A stretch of DNA of 62,141 nucleotides from an uncultured Clostridia bacterium (GCA_947625905.1 CANQQJ010000019.1:1-62141); one strand, 5' to 3'. Shown: positions 1 to 8,693, numbered from the stretch's first letter. Notes: a model not told the origin generated them from the letters alone. Numbers and translations: made by a program.

Positions 1-8
1 CTTTTGCT

Positions 9-70
9 TTTAACATTATATCATATTTGGAGTTCATTTTCCTTTTTATTTGTCACCCATCAATTGTATC
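9..70. repeat. Left copy of 62-bp window-terminal inverted repeat
   Basis: These 62 bases match the reverse complement of 62072-62133 without a mismatch. Similarity continues inward for about six more bases with one difference. The copy touches the stop codon of the leftmost gene, which lies at 69-71. Read outward from the window, the sequence contains a TATAAT box, so it could be the start of a repeated gene such as a transposase. The repeat itself is directly visible; its identity is not. Confidence 0.85.
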
Positions 71-2027
71 ATAACATAGCGTCAAATTTTATTTCGGGAT
101 TTTCAATAAAAACCGCGGGCGAAGCTCCGATAAAATCATTGTATTTTGTTTCTGTCAAGAAATTCAATTTTGCTCGTTTTCTGAGCTCAAATATATCGGC
201 GCCCTCGGCGTATAAGCGTTTTATGATATTTCTCAGACTTTCCTCAAAATGCTCACGTCCGCTTTGCGAGATATTTCCCGAGGCGTCCCGAGGGAACGCG
301 ATGCGCAGACTTATATTTCCGTATACGCGGCCGTTTTCGATACGGGCACGCGCTTTCGCTTTGCATTTTCCACGGATATAATACGGCTCGCCGTTCGCCG
401 TTTCAAAAAATATCGGCTCGTCGGTTTTCCCGAGCGCGGTGTTTAAAAGACTGCATTCCTCGCCGCCGAGATATATCGGCGGAGCGCCCGCGGGAAACAG
501 CACGCCGCCGCTCAGTCCGCGCGCGGTAACCTCCGCCATGCGAGCGGAGCCGTCTGTAGCGGTCATAAACTCCAGCAGGTTTGTTTCAAAGCTGACGACC
601 GCCGATTTTTCGGAAAACAACAGCTCATAATATCTTGCGGGGCTTTCCTCCATCGCGGGCTCGACCGACGTCAAATACTCTTTCGCGTTTTCGGCGGCGC
701 ACAGCTTTGTCTCTGGTCTGACCTCGTCGGCACTCAAAAAGCTTTTGCATATCTCCTCCGCCTCTGCCGGGCCGTGGCTCAGCAGCTCATCAGAGATCAC
801 CAGAAGCTTCATGTGCGACAAAGCAGCGGACTTGCCGAGATATGATTTTGACTTTTCCAGCGCCTCATAAATATTGCGCGCGCCGACGGTTATATTGCTG
901 ACTGCTTTTTTCCCCGAACCGCCGCTTTCATCATCGGTCTCATCCGATGTTTCCGCGCTTGTGTCGGAGCCGTTTTTAAGAGGATTTGAAAACTGGAGCG
1001 TGAACTCATATCCGAGCCCGTCCGACGCGGGATCGACGCCCGCCGCTATGATATACGCGGTGTTCTCCACATCGCGCGCGTCTCCGCAGCCCGCGAGCGG
1101 AGTTATGATCAAAACGCAGAGCAGAAGCGCGGCCGCGCCTTTCACAGCTTTTTTGCCGCGGAATCCCAAGCCCGCGAGCAGTTTTCCGACAGCTGTCAAA
1201 AGCGCCGATATATAAAGTACCGCCGAGGCCGTTTTAATAATTATATAAAGCGCGTCAAGACGCATATTGAGGCGGCTCATGCCCGAGAATCCCGCCATTC
1301 CGCGGATCAGGTCAGAGCCGACAAGCGCGGCGTATTTCGAATTTATCGACAGAAACAGAACGATATAGTATAAAGCGTAAAGCGCCGCTCCGATTATTGC
1401 CGCGGATAAAACATGCTTTGAACTTCGCTCTTCCTCAAACAAAATCAAATAGGCGGCGGCCGGAATTATCCCCGAAAACGCGAAAACATTTCCGAAGGCG
1501 GATAAGGCGGCGGCTCCCGCCCCGTTTCCCAAGATCGGCGCCGCGTTAAACACGTCGCAGCGGGGAACGGCATTCAGGATAATAAAAATCAGTCCCGCGG
1601 CAATAGCGGGAACACACAGGCCGTGCAGCTTAAACAGCGCTCCCTTGCCTCCGCGCGCGACAATGAACACGGCCGCGGCGAGCACGACAAGTATAAGTAT
1701 CCACGTTGTGTTTAAATACTCGCTTCTACCGAGATCGTTTATAAGCGAGTATGAATAATAGATCGCCTCGCATATAAAATACGCCGCCAAAACAGCGAAC
1801 AGAGGTTTTTTGACCTCGCGCCGCCCGATCATTTTGAGAATCGCGCCGCGCAGCGAGTAAATCAACGCAGTTATGACCGAGAAAAGCAAAGCCGACAGAA
1901 CGAGCGCAAGCGCGGCGCCGCTGCCGTTTTCAAAGAGCAAAAATCCCGAATAATCGAGAAACAGCTTTGCCGTAACGCAGTTCAGTATCAGACAGCTCAG
2001 ATTAAAATTAAATCTTCTCATATACAT
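69..2027 (-). CDS. Fused spore germination permease-lipoprotein (GerAB-GerAC)
   Basis: The protein has about 652 residues and joins two germinant receptor subunits that are normally separate. Residues 1-290 form a hydrophobic permease with about eight membrane segments, like GerAB of the APC superfamily. Residues 296-318 form a lipoprotein-type signal with a Leu-Ala-Gly-Cys lipobox (Cys near 314), followed by a GerAC-type domain that begins with the family feature of a charged turn and 'VENTAYIIAAGVD'. An in-frame GTG codon sits just before the lipobox segment (near residue 296) and could start a separate GerAC, but no clear ribosome binding site precedes it. The ATG at 2027 overlaps the stop of the gerAA gene by one base, which indicates translational coupling. 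The receptor would sit in the inner spore membrane and sense germinants. The family call is firm; whether the product is a true fusion is open. Confidence 0.85.
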   Translation of the reverse strand: MYMRRFNFNLSCLILNCVTAKLFLDYSGFLLFENGSGAALALVLSALLFSVITALIYSLRGAILKMIGRREVKKPLFAVLAAYFICEAIYYSYSLINDLGRSEYLNTTWILILVVLAAAVFIVARGGKGALFKLHGLCVPAIAAGLIFIILNAVPRCDVFNAAPILGNGAGAAALSAFGNVFAFSGIIPAAAYLILFEEERSSKHVLSAAIIGAALYALYYIVLFLSINSKYAALVGSDLIRGMAGFSGMSRLNMRLDALYIIIKTASAVLYISALLTAVGKLLAGLGFRGKKAVKGAAALLLCVLIITPLAGCGDARDVENTAYIIAAGVDPASDGLGYEFTLQFSNPLKNGSDTSAETSDETDDESGGSGKKAVSNITVGARNIYEALEKSKSYLGKSAALSHMKLLVISDELLSHGPAEAEEICKSFLSADEVRPETKLCAAENAKEYLTSVEPAMEESPARYYELLFSEKSAVVSFETNLLEFMTATDGSARMAEVTARGLSGGVLFPAGAPPIYLGGEECSLLNTALGKTDEPIFFETANGEPYYIRGKCKAKARARIENGRVYGNISLRIAFPRDASGNISQSGREHFEESLRNIIKRLYAEGADIFELRKRAKLNFLTETKYNDFIGASPAVFIENPEIKFDAML

Positions 2028-3577
2028 CAATCCTTATTCTCGGCATTATTATTCTCATACTTCCATTTTCGGCTGATCTCGGGCTGCTTGATCTCGTCCT
2101 GCGGCATCAGCTCGGGCGGACGCTTTTCCTTTTTCCAGATCGGCTTTACAAGCACGGACTCGGAGCTGCGCCCGCCCGCCCTGTAGCGGCTTAGAAACGG
2201 CACTCCGAAGGTCGTGGTGGAGGCGAGCAGGCTGAGCGTGGCTATGACCGCGGCCGTGAGCCCCGGCAGTCCGAAAAAATACGCGGCAAAAATGTATATG
2301 AATTTAAGCACGCTGAGCGAGCGGGACAGCGACAGCGTCGGAGTTGAGAACGAACCTATTCCTCCCAGCGATACGATGATTATCAGCAGCGGGCTGACTA
2401 TGCTGGCCTCGACCGCGGCCTGACCCAAAATGAGGCCGCCGATTATGCCGAGCGTGCTGCCTATCGGGTTCGGCACCCTGACCGACGCCTCTTTGATAAG
2501 CTCAAACGACAGCTCCATCAGCAAAAGCTCAAGTATCAGCGGGAACGGGACCTTTTCGCGGGTGGCGGATATGGCGATCAGCAGATCGGTGGGCAGCACT
2601 TCCTGATGATAGAGCATAACGGCGATAAACAGCGCGGACAGCAGCACCGACACGGCCATTCCGAACAGCCGCACCAGGCGCATAAGATTTGCCTCGGGGA
2701 CCCTGACATAGTTATCCTCGGTGGCCTCGATAAGGTCCATTGTGGTCGTGGGCAGTATCAGCGCGAACGGGCTGCCCTGCACCACGACCGCCACTTTTCC
2801 GTCGGCAAGCATCGCGGCCACTCTGTCGGGACGCTCGGTCTTGAGTGTGCGCGTCATCGGGAAATACGTCGAGTCCTCGATCATCATCTCAACGTCGCTC
2901 GACGAGAAGATGTACTCGGTGTCGATTCCCTCGAGCCGCCGCTTGACCTCCGCCACAATATCGGGATTCGCTATTTCGCGGAGATACATAACGGCGCACG
3001 GCACCTTGTTGCTGTTTCCAACGGGAATGTTCACGGCGGTGGCGCTCGGCGAGCGCAGTATCTTTCGAACAAGCGCGATGTTTGTCATTATGGATTCCGA
3101 GAACGCCTCCTGCGGCCCCGCGAGGCTGACCTCCTGCGTCGGCGCGTCTACACCTCTGTTGTCCCAGCCCTTTACGTCGGCCGAAAAGCAGCAGGCGCAG
3201 CCGTCGATAAACACGGCGCAGTCGCCGAACGAAACCTTTTGCCCCACCTCGTCGTAGTCATTAACTATCGAAAGCGGCGCCGCCGAGATTATCCTCTCGC
3301 TCACGATCTCGCGGCGTCCGCGCTCGGGCGCGTCAAACTTATCGCATGTCAGAAGCGAGCGCAGTATGTCGCGGTTTAAGTAGTTCTGATTAGTCATGCC
3401 GTCGTAGTATATCAAAAACCCGTCGGCGGTCCCGTCCTTAAACCCGATCTTAAATTCGCGCAGATTGAAATCCATGTTATTATCGGGGTCAAACATCTCT
3501 TTGATTATTCTTTTGTTTTCGGTTATTGACGCGTTTATCACTTGTATCACCGAATATATTTTTGCCGTCATTCCCAT
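2027..3577 (-). CDS. gerAA: Spore germination protein GerAA family
   Basis: This is the A subunit of a GerA-type germinant receptor. The N-terminal half is a soluble domain. The C-terminal half holds about five membrane segments and the family signature region around 'REKVPFPLILELLLMEL' and 'VPNPIGSTLGIIGG'. The reading frame is open for another 56 codons upstream, but that part looks unlike the family and crosses the divergent promoter region, so the ATG at 3577 (or 3571) is preferred, giving about 516 residues. The ribosome binding site is weak for either start. The gene is followed directly by the fused permease-lipoprotein gene, so the two together cover all three classical subunits. Expression in the forespore under SigG is usual for the family, but I did not find a convincing SigG promoter. 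Confidence 0.9.
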   Translation of the reverse strand: MGMTAKIYSVIQVINASITENKRIIKEMFDPDNNMDFNLREFKIGFKDGTADGFLIYYDGMTNQNYLNRDILRSLLTCDKFDAPERGRREIVSERIISAAPLSIVNDYDEVGQKVSFGDCAVFIDGCACCFSADVKGWDNRGVDAPTQEVSLAGPQEAFSESIMTNIALVRKILRSPSATAVNIPVGNSNKVPCAVMYLREIANPDIVAEVKRRLEGIDTEYIFSSSDVEMMIEDSTYFPMTRTLKTERPDRVAAMLADGKVAVVVQGSPFALILPTTTMDLIEATEDNYVRVPEANLMRLVRLFGMAVSVLLSALFIAVMLYHQEVLPTDLLIAISATREKVPFPLILELLLMELSFELIKEASVRVPNPIGSTLGIIGGLILGQAAVEASIVSPLLIIIVSLGGIGSFSTPTLSLSRSLSVLKFIYIFAAYFFGLPGLTAAVIATLSLLASTTTFGVPFLSRYRAGGRSSESVLVKPIWKKEKRPPELMPQDEIKQPEISRKWKYENNNAENKD

Positions 3578-3592
3578 AATTATACATTTAGG

Positions 3593-3621
3593 TTGACTAA
3601 TCCGAAGATTTTGTATATAAT
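3593..3621 (+). promoter_or_regulatory. SigA-type promoter for flavodoxin gene
   Basis: TTGACT at 3593-3598 and TATAAT at 3616-3621 are separated by 17 nt. The site lies about 40 nt upstream of the ATG at 3660, in the divergent gap with gerAA. Confidence 0.75.
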
Positions 3622-3659
3622 AAATATGTCCAAAATTTGTTATTGAAAGGAAGATATAC

Positions 3660-4283
3660 ATGAAAGTTTTATTGATCAACGGAAGCCCCCACGCGAAGGG
3701 CTGCACATACACCGCCCTTTCGATCGCGGCCGAAGAACTCAACAAAAACGGCGTTGAGACCGAGATAATTCAGGTCGGCATAAAACCTATCGTCGGCTGT
3801 ATCGGCTGCGGCGCATGCGCCAAGCTCGGCAAATGCCGATTCGACAGCGACCCGGTCAACGAGACCGCCGCAAAGTGCGCCGAGGCAGACGGCATAATTA
3901 TCGGCACGCCCGTGCATTACGCCGCGTCGTCGGGCGCGATAAAATCGTTCACCGACAGACTTTTCTACTCGGCGGGAAGCAAGCTTACATACAAACCCGG
4001 CGCGGTTGCTGCCAGCTGCCGCAGAGGCGGCGCTTCGGCGGCTCTCGATCAACTGAGCAAATATTTCACGATCAACCAGATGCCCGTCGTCAGCTCAAAC
4101 TACTGGAACATGGTCCACGGCAACACGCCCGACGAGGTAATGCAGGACGCCGAGGGCGTTCAGACAATGCGTCTGCTCGGCAGAAATATGGCGTGGCTCG
4201 TTAAGGCGATCGACGCCGCCAAGCAAAGCGGCATAAACCACCCCGATCCCGAGCCGAAAGAAAAAACCAACTTTATCAGATAA
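3660..4283 (+). CDS. Flavodoxin-fold NAD(P)H-dependent FMN reductase
   Basis: The 207-residue protein starts with 'MKVLLINGSPHAKGCTYTAL', the phosphate-binding loop of the flavodoxin-like FMN reductase family. A Cys cluster (CIGCGACAKLGKC, near residues 47-59) is typical of the iron-sulfur flavoprotein subgroup, although the spacing alone does not prove a cluster. The 'GTPVHYAASSGAIKSFTDR' stretch is the usual second FMN contact. It probably moves electrons between NAD(P)H and an unknown acceptor in the cytoplasm. A GAAAGGAAG ribosome binding site precedes the ATG. The gene has its own promoter and terminator, so it is monocistronic and not part of the following cassette. Confidence 0.88.
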   Translation: MKVLLINGSPHAKGCTYTALSIAAEELNKNGVETEIIQVGIKPIVGCIGCGACAKLGKCRFDSDPVNETAAKCAEADGIIIGTPVHYAASSGAIKSFTDRLFYSAGSKLTYKPGAVAASCRRGGASAALDQLSKYFTINQMPVVSSNYWNMVHGNTPDEVMQDAEGVQTMRLLGRNMAWLVKAIDAAKQSGINHPDPEPKEKTNFIR

Positions 4284-4298
4284 TAAAATTTTCTCCAC

Positions 4299-4323
4299 AA
4301 AGACCCGATTGCGGGTCTTTTTA
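4299..4323 (+). terminator. Intrinsic terminator after flavodoxin gene
   Basis: Nine-bp perfect arms (4299-4307 and 4312-4320) with a short loop are followed by a T-rich run. Confidence 0.85.
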
Positions 4324-4331
4324 TTTTTTGC

Positions 4332-4360
4332 TTGACAAACAAATTCTTATAAAATATAAT
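4332..4360 (+). promoter_or_regulatory. Consensus SigA promoter of the amide-synthesis-like cassette
   Basis: A perfect TTGACA (4332-4337) and TATAAT (4355-4360) are separated by 17 nt. They lie 80 nt upstream of the alpha/beta hydrolase gene. A full-consensus promoter suggests that the four-gene cassette is well expressed in vegetative cells. Confidence 0.85.
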
Positions 4361-4439
4361 ATACATTAACAGATATTATAAATAGTCGGTTAATATCGAA
4401 TATTGTTTATCTGTCAAATAATTTATTTGCGGAGGCATT

Positions 4440-5378
4440 ATGTTATATATTTTTGCGGCAATTATCCTTATCGCTCTCGGTTTTATGATAGGTGCGGGAA
4501 TTTTATTCTTAAAAACCATACCGCGCAGCGGCAGCAGCGAGTCGGCGACAAAAATGTCGGGCGGCTCATGGGACAAGCACAGGATTTTGCTTAAAGAAAG
4601 CCGCGAATGGCTGGACGCGGCCAAGCGCGAGGATATGAGCATTTCGAGTTTTGACGGAATAAAACTCGCGGGATTTTACTATCCCGCGGCGGCTCCGAAC
4701 GGGTGTCTTATCGCGGCATTTAACGGCTATCGCTCGGACTCGAGGAGCCAATTCAGCCATATAACGCGATATTTAAACGGACTCGGTTTTGACGCCGCAT
4801 TGATCGATGACAGGGCCCACGGCGAAAGCGGGGGAAAATATGTCGGTTTCGGAGCGCTCGACAGATATGACTGTCAAAAATGGGCTGAATATCTCGACGA
4901 AAAATTCGGCGGCACGCGCAAGATATACTTATACGGCGTTTCGATGGGAGCGGCGGCCGTGCTGATGGCGAGCGGTCTTAAGCTCCCCGATTCGGTCAAG
5001 GGCATCATTGCCGACTGCGGCTACACGTCGGCATACGACGTGTTCAAGCATGTGCTTAACAAATGGTATCACCTGCCGTCGTTTCCGCTCTTGCAGATAT
5101 CGAATTTATATTGCCGCGTTTTCGCGAAGTACGGCTACAAGGACGCGATCGCGCTTGAGGCGGTCAAAAGCTCGGCTCTTCCTCTGCTTGTTATACACGG
5201 CGAAAACGACACGTTTGTGCCGTCTTACATGGCGCCCGAGATTTATGACGCGTCCGATTCAAAATACAAAAAGCTTTTGATAATAAAAAACGCGGCTCAC
5301 GCGGAGAGTTATTTTATCGACACCGAAAGATACAGAAAAGCCGTCGCGGAATTCATTGACAAGACGAAAAATTTATAA
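4440..5378 (+). CDS. Membrane-anchored alpha/beta hydrolase
   Basis: The 312-residue protein has an N-terminal membrane segment (about residues 2-24) and then an alpha/beta-hydrolase fold. The nucleophile elbow is GVSMG with Ser168. The acid is probably Asp257 in 'HGENDTFVP', and His287 lies in 'NAAHAES'. The layout matches the family often annotated as serine aminopeptidase-like or dienelactone hydrolase-like. It is the first gene of an apparent operon with a condensation domain, a carrier protein and an AMP ligase. It could act as a thioesterase or as an amidase on the product, but this is inference. A GGAGG site precedes the ATG. Confidence 0.85.
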   Translation: MLYIFAAIILIALGFMIGAGILFLKTIPRSGSSESATKMSGGSWDKHRILLKESREWLDAAKREDMSISSFDGIKLAGFYYPAAAPNGCLIAAFNGYRSDSRSQFSHITRYLNGLGFDAALIDDRAHGESGGKYVGFGALDRYDCQKWAEYLDEKFGGTRKIYLYGVSMGAAAVLMASGLKLPDSVKGIIADCGYTSAYDVFKHVLNKWYHLPSFPLLQISNLYCRVFAKYGYKDAIALEAVKSSALPLLVIHGENDTFVPSYMAPEIYDASDSKYKKLLIIKNAAHAESYFIDTERYRKAVAEFIDKTKNL

Positions 5379-5402
5379 TTTTAATAAGGCAAGGTGATTA
5401 TT

Positions 5403-6800
5403 TTGGCTGTGAAAACAAAAACTTATCCCTTAACTCCGGCTCAAAAAATGCACTTTTACACGCAGCTGCAATGCACGGGACATCCCGAAGTGCTCAACAT
5501 AGGAACAAGCATTTTTATGAACGGCGAAATGGATTTTGAGGCGCTGCGCGGAGCGTTTCTGAAATCATACGAGAGGTATGAGGCCGCGCGCATCAGGTTC
5601 CGCAAGGACAAAAACGGCGATATATGCCAGTACCTCTCAAACGAGCCGATGAACGAGGCCGAGTTCCTGGACTTCGCCGCATGGGGAAAAACTCAAGAGG
5701 AGGCCGAGGCGGAGCTCAAGCGCCTGACGACGATACCGATTGAGCGCTTTGACTCGCAGATGTTTCGGCTCTACTACGTGAGAATGCCCAACGGTTATAC
5801 CGGCGTGTTCTTTTTGGTCGACCATATGGCGTGGGATTCATCGTCGATCATAGTGTTTATAAGCGATGTTATCGAAATATACTGCAACGCTCTGTATGAC
5901 ACGCCCTACCCCAAGGACCTGCGCTCGTATATTCAGTCTCTCGAGAAGGACTTAAAATACGCGGGCAGCAAAGCCGAGGAACGCGACAGGCAGTTCTGGG
6001 AGGAAACAGTGCTGTCGGACGAGCCGATATTCACCGATATTCTCGGCCCGTCGAGACTTGATAACGCCCGCAAGGAAAGCGGTGATCCCGACAAACGCAG
6101 CGCGAAGGTCACATCTCAGACCGTTGTGGCGGACATATGCAGCTTCTCGCTCGAGGAGGAGCCATCAAACAGACTGATGGAATACTGCAAACAAAAGAAC
6201 ATTCCCATGGTTTGTCTGCTGATATCGGCGCTCCGCACTTATCTTTCGAAATTCAACAGGTACGCCGAGGACATAAGCATAAAGACGACCGTGTCGCGGC
6301 GCGGGACCGTGCTCGAGAAAAAGAGCGGCGGCACAAGGATACACTTCTTCCCGTTCCGAATGAAGTTCAGCAACAGCATGAAGTACATCGACTCGATCAG
6401 GAAAATACAGGAGATGCAGAACAAGATCTTCAGGCACGCCGACTATGACCCCATAAAGCTTAACGGCGAGATATGCAAGCGGTTCGGGAACATGCCCGGC
6501 GAGAGCTACGACTCGGTATCACTCACGTATCAGCCCATGTCTTTCCGCGAGAGCAACGATATGCTCAAGGACATAGATTATGAGGCCAAATGGCTTACAA
6601 ACGGAGTCGCGGCGCAGCCGTATTATCTGACGGTAATGCACAATCCCGAGACCCGCGGCCTGGACTTTTTCTGGGAATATCAAAAAGGCGCGGCGACGCC
6701 CGAGCAGCTCGAGTATATCTACTATTATCTCTGCAAGATATTATTTGAGGTTATAGAGGACGATGAGCGCACGATAAACGAAATAATTGAAACGGTATAA
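5403..6800 (+). CDS. Free-standing condensation-domain protein (NRPS-like)
   Basis: The protein is about 465 residues long, the size of a single condensation domain, with no attached adenylation or carrier domain. The catalytic HHxxxDG motif appears as D-H-M-A-W-D-S (His near residue 141, Asp near 145), so the catalytic His and the structural Asp are kept but the first His and the Gly are replaced. Such domains join an acyl or aminoacyl group on a carrier protein to an amine. The TTG at 5403 is chosen because an AAGGTG site lies 6 nt upstream; an in-frame GTG at 5394 overlaps that site. The carrier protein and ligase genes follow within 25 nt each. Confidence 0.85.
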   Translation: MAVKTKTYPLTPAQKMHFYTQLQCTGHPEVLNIGTSIFMNGEMDFEALRGAFLKSYERYEAARIRFRKDKNGDICQYLSNEPMNEAEFLDFAAWGKTQEEAEAELKRLTTIPIERFDSQMFRLYYVRMPNGYTGVFFLVDHMAWDSSSIIVFISDVIEIYCNALYDTPYPKDLRSYIQSLEKDLKYAGSKAEERDRQFWEETVLSDEPIFTDILGPSRLDNARKESGDPDKRSAKVTSQTVVADICSFSLEEEPSNRLMEYCKQKNIPMVCLLISALRTYLSKFNRYAEDISIKTTVSRRGTVLEKKSGGTRIHFFPFRMKFSNSMKYIDSIRKIQEMQNKIFRHADYDPIKLNGEICKRFGNMPGESYDSVSLTYQPMSFRESNDMLKDIDYEAKWLTNGVAAQPYYLTVMHNPETRGLDFFWEYQKGAATPEQLEYIYYYLCKILFEVIEDDERTINEIIETV

Positions 6801-6824
6801 ATTTAATAAGAAAGGTTGATAGAT

Positions 6825-7052
6825 ATGTTTGATAAAATCAAAGAGATAATTCAGGAGTACACCGAGACGGAGCCCGACGAGATAACCGAGGATTCAAGGT
6901 TCATTGAGGACCTGGGCATGAACTCCTACAACATCATGTGCGCGGTCGGCGACCTTGAGGACGCTTTTGACATCGAGGTAAACGAGAGCGACGTTGCGGA
7001 TATGCGGACCCTGGGAGACGTTGCGGAGTACGTCAAGTCAAAGCAGGGCTGA
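6825..7052 (+). CDS. Acyl/peptidyl carrier protein
   Basis: This is a 75-residue acidic carrier protein. The 4'-phosphopantetheine attachment site is Ser34 in 'LGMNSYNIM', where the usual Asp-Ser-Leu is Asn-Ser-Tyr. The surrounding helices, with 'EDSRFIEDLG' before and 'LEDAFDIEV' after, match the family. The ATG at 6825 is preferred over an in-frame upstream start because GAAAGG sits 9 nt before it. Placed between a condensation domain and an AMP ligase, it most likely serves this cassette and not general fatty acid synthesis. No phosphopantetheinyl transferase is seen in the window. Confidence 0.92.
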   Translation: MFDKIKEIIQEYTETEPDEITEDSRFIEDLGMNSYNIMCAVGDLEDAFDIEVNESDVADMRTLGDVAEYVKSKQG

Positions 7053-7066
7053 TTGGAGGGATAGCT

Positions 7067-8563
7067 TTGGACGGGATCAGTTCGATAAAAGATATCGTGT
7101 ACGACGCCGCCGAAAAATACGGCAACAACCCCTATCTCAGATACAAATCGGGAAGGGAGATCATTGACAAGTCGTTTAACCGCACCAAGAGTGACAGTGA
7201 CGCTTTCGGCGCCGCACTGCTGAAAAAGTTCGGGGACAAGCCGGTCCATGTGGCGGTGATCGGCGGAACGAGCTATGAGTGGATAATCACTTTCCTGGGA
7301 ACCGCGATAAGCGGCAATGTCATAGTGCCTCTCGACAAGGAGTCGGAGAGCATCGACGATATGATGCAGAGAGCCGACGTGAACGTTCTGGTGTATGACG
7401 GCGCGCTTAAAGAAAAGGCTCTGAGAGCCGCGGTCAAATGTCCTAAAATTGAGCTGACTCTCAACATGAGAGACGAGCTTTACGGTTTTATAAAGGCCTT
7501 TGACGGCAAAGCCCCGAACAAGGACATAGACTGCGACAAAATGTGCGCCATTCTTTACACGTCGGGAACCACCGGAAAGAGCAAGGGCGTTATGCTGACG
7601 CAGAGGAACATAGCCGACAACGCGACCTGCATCGACGCGGGCGAACAGCCCGGCGATCGGATGATGACCGTGCTGCCCATACACCACGCGTTTTGCTTCA
7701 CCTGCGACATACTTCTCGGCATGCACGGCGGAATGTGCGTGTGCGTCAACGACTCGATCATGAGGGTGGCGAGGAACCTGCTGCTGTTTAAACCGCACAT
7801 CATGCTGGCGGTGCCCATGATATTCGCGTCAATGCTCAAGGGCGTTCAATCGGCCGCGGAGCAGAAGCCGAACATACCCAAGCCCGACATTGCCAAGGCC
7901 GCGTTCGGAGGCTGCCTCAGAACGCTGTACAGCGGCGGCGCGTATCTTAATCCCAACATCGTCACGGGTTTTAAAGAATTCGGTATAAAGGTACTCCAGG
8001 GCTACGGCATGAGCGAGTGCTCGCCCAGGATCAGCTTTAACTCAAAATTTGAGTCAAAGCCCGACTCGCTTGGAAAAGTCGTTCCCAACTGCGAGGCCAG
8101 GATCAAAGACGGCGAGATACAGGTGCGCGGCTCCAGCGTGATGCTCGGATATTACAAGGACGAGGAGCGCACACGCGAGGCGTTCACCGAAGACGGCTGG
8201 CTCAGGACGGATGATCTGGGAACTCTGGACGACGATAACTTCCTGTTTATGACCGGCAGAGCCAAAAATCTGATCATTCTGTCAAACGGCGAGAACGTTT
8301 CCGCCGAGGAGCTTGAAAACAAGTTCGACGGCTTTCCCGAGGTGGCGGAAATCGTCGTTTACGGAAGCGACGACGTAATAACCGCGGAAATATATATAAA
8401 CCCCAACATGGACAAAGACGAGGCTAAGATCAGCACCGACAGAAAAATCACGGAAATAAACAGCGGTATTCCGATGTACAAAAGGATAAACGCCGTCATA
8501 TATCGAGACGAGCCGTTTCCAAAAACATCGTCGCACAAAATTATACGCCCGAATTTGAAGTAA
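7067..8563 (+). CDS. AMP-binding acyl/aminoacyl ligase
   Basis: The 498-residue protein belongs to the ANL superfamily. The P-loop motif YTSGTTGKSKG is at residues 164-174, followed by 'GYGMSECSP', then the 'GWLRTDDLG' and 'GRAKNLII' motifs. The catalytic Lys of the C-terminal subdomain is in 'SSHKIIRP' at the very end. The overall look is closer to fatty acyl-CoA or acyl-ACP ligases than to amino-acid-selecting NRPS domains, so a fatty acid is my preferred substrate. It would load the carrier protein encoded immediately upstream. TTG is used as the start, with GGAGGG upstream. The substrate cannot be settled by eye. Confidence 0.88.
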   Translation: MDGISSIKDIVYDAAEKYGNNPYLRYKSGREIIDKSFNRTKSDSDAFGAALLKKFGDKPVHVAVIGGTSYEWIITFLGTAISGNVIVPLDKESESIDDMMQRADVNVLVYDGALKEKALRAAVKCPKIELTLNMRDELYGFIKAFDGKAPNKDIDCDKMCAILYTSGTTGKSKGVMLTQRNIADNATCIDAGEQPGDRMMTVLPIHHAFCFTCDILLGMHGGMCVCVNDSIMRVARNLLLFKPHIMLAVPMIFASMLKGVQSAAEQKPNIPKPDIAKAAFGGCLRTLYSGGAYLNPNIVTGFKEFGIKVLQGYGMSECSPRISFNSKFESKPDSLGKVVPNCEARIKDGEIQVRGSSVMLGYYKDEERTREAFTEDGWLRTDDLGTLDDDNFLFMTGRAKNLIILSNGENVSAEELENKFDGFPEVAEIVVYGSDDVITAEIYINPNMDKDEAKISTDRKITEINSGIPMYKRINAVIYRDEPFPKTSSHKIIRPNLK

Positions 8564-8582
8564 AAAACAATATAATTCTGCG

Positions 8583-8610
8583 TAAGGCCCGCCAATTTAG
8601 GCGGGCCTTA
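8583..8610 (+). terminator. Terminator after AMP-ligase gene
   Basis: A perfect 11-bp stem (8583-8593 with 8600-8610) around AATTTA lies 20 nt after the stop codon of the cassette. The T-run is weak, so termination may be partial. Confidence 0.7.
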
Positions 8611-8670
8611 TTAATATGTTGCGAAACGTTAATCAGGCCCCCATCGGAGGACCGCGATAGCGGCGGAAAG

Positions 8671-8693
8671 GGCGCTTCGTGTGCCGCATTTTT
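8671..8693 (+). repeat. Partial duplicate of the 6S-like RNA terminator
   Basis: The string GGCGCTTCGTGTGCCGC followed by ATTTTT reappears at the end of the RNA gene downstream (8894-8918). Either an older copy of the RNA gene stood here or the terminator was duplicated. No promoter or rod-like fold is recognisable just before it. Confidence 0.5.

Noticed and set aside
69-2027. Frameshift or lost stop as a sequencing artefact in the GerAB-GerAC gene
   Set aside because: The frame is open throughout, both halves are intact, and the junction keeps a complete lipoprotein signal. A single-base error that removes a stop cannot be excluded, so the fusion is reported with a check.
2606-3379. 257-residue plus-strand frame opposite gerAA
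   Set aside because: It is rich in His and Arg as expected for an antisense frame, without domains or a start signal.
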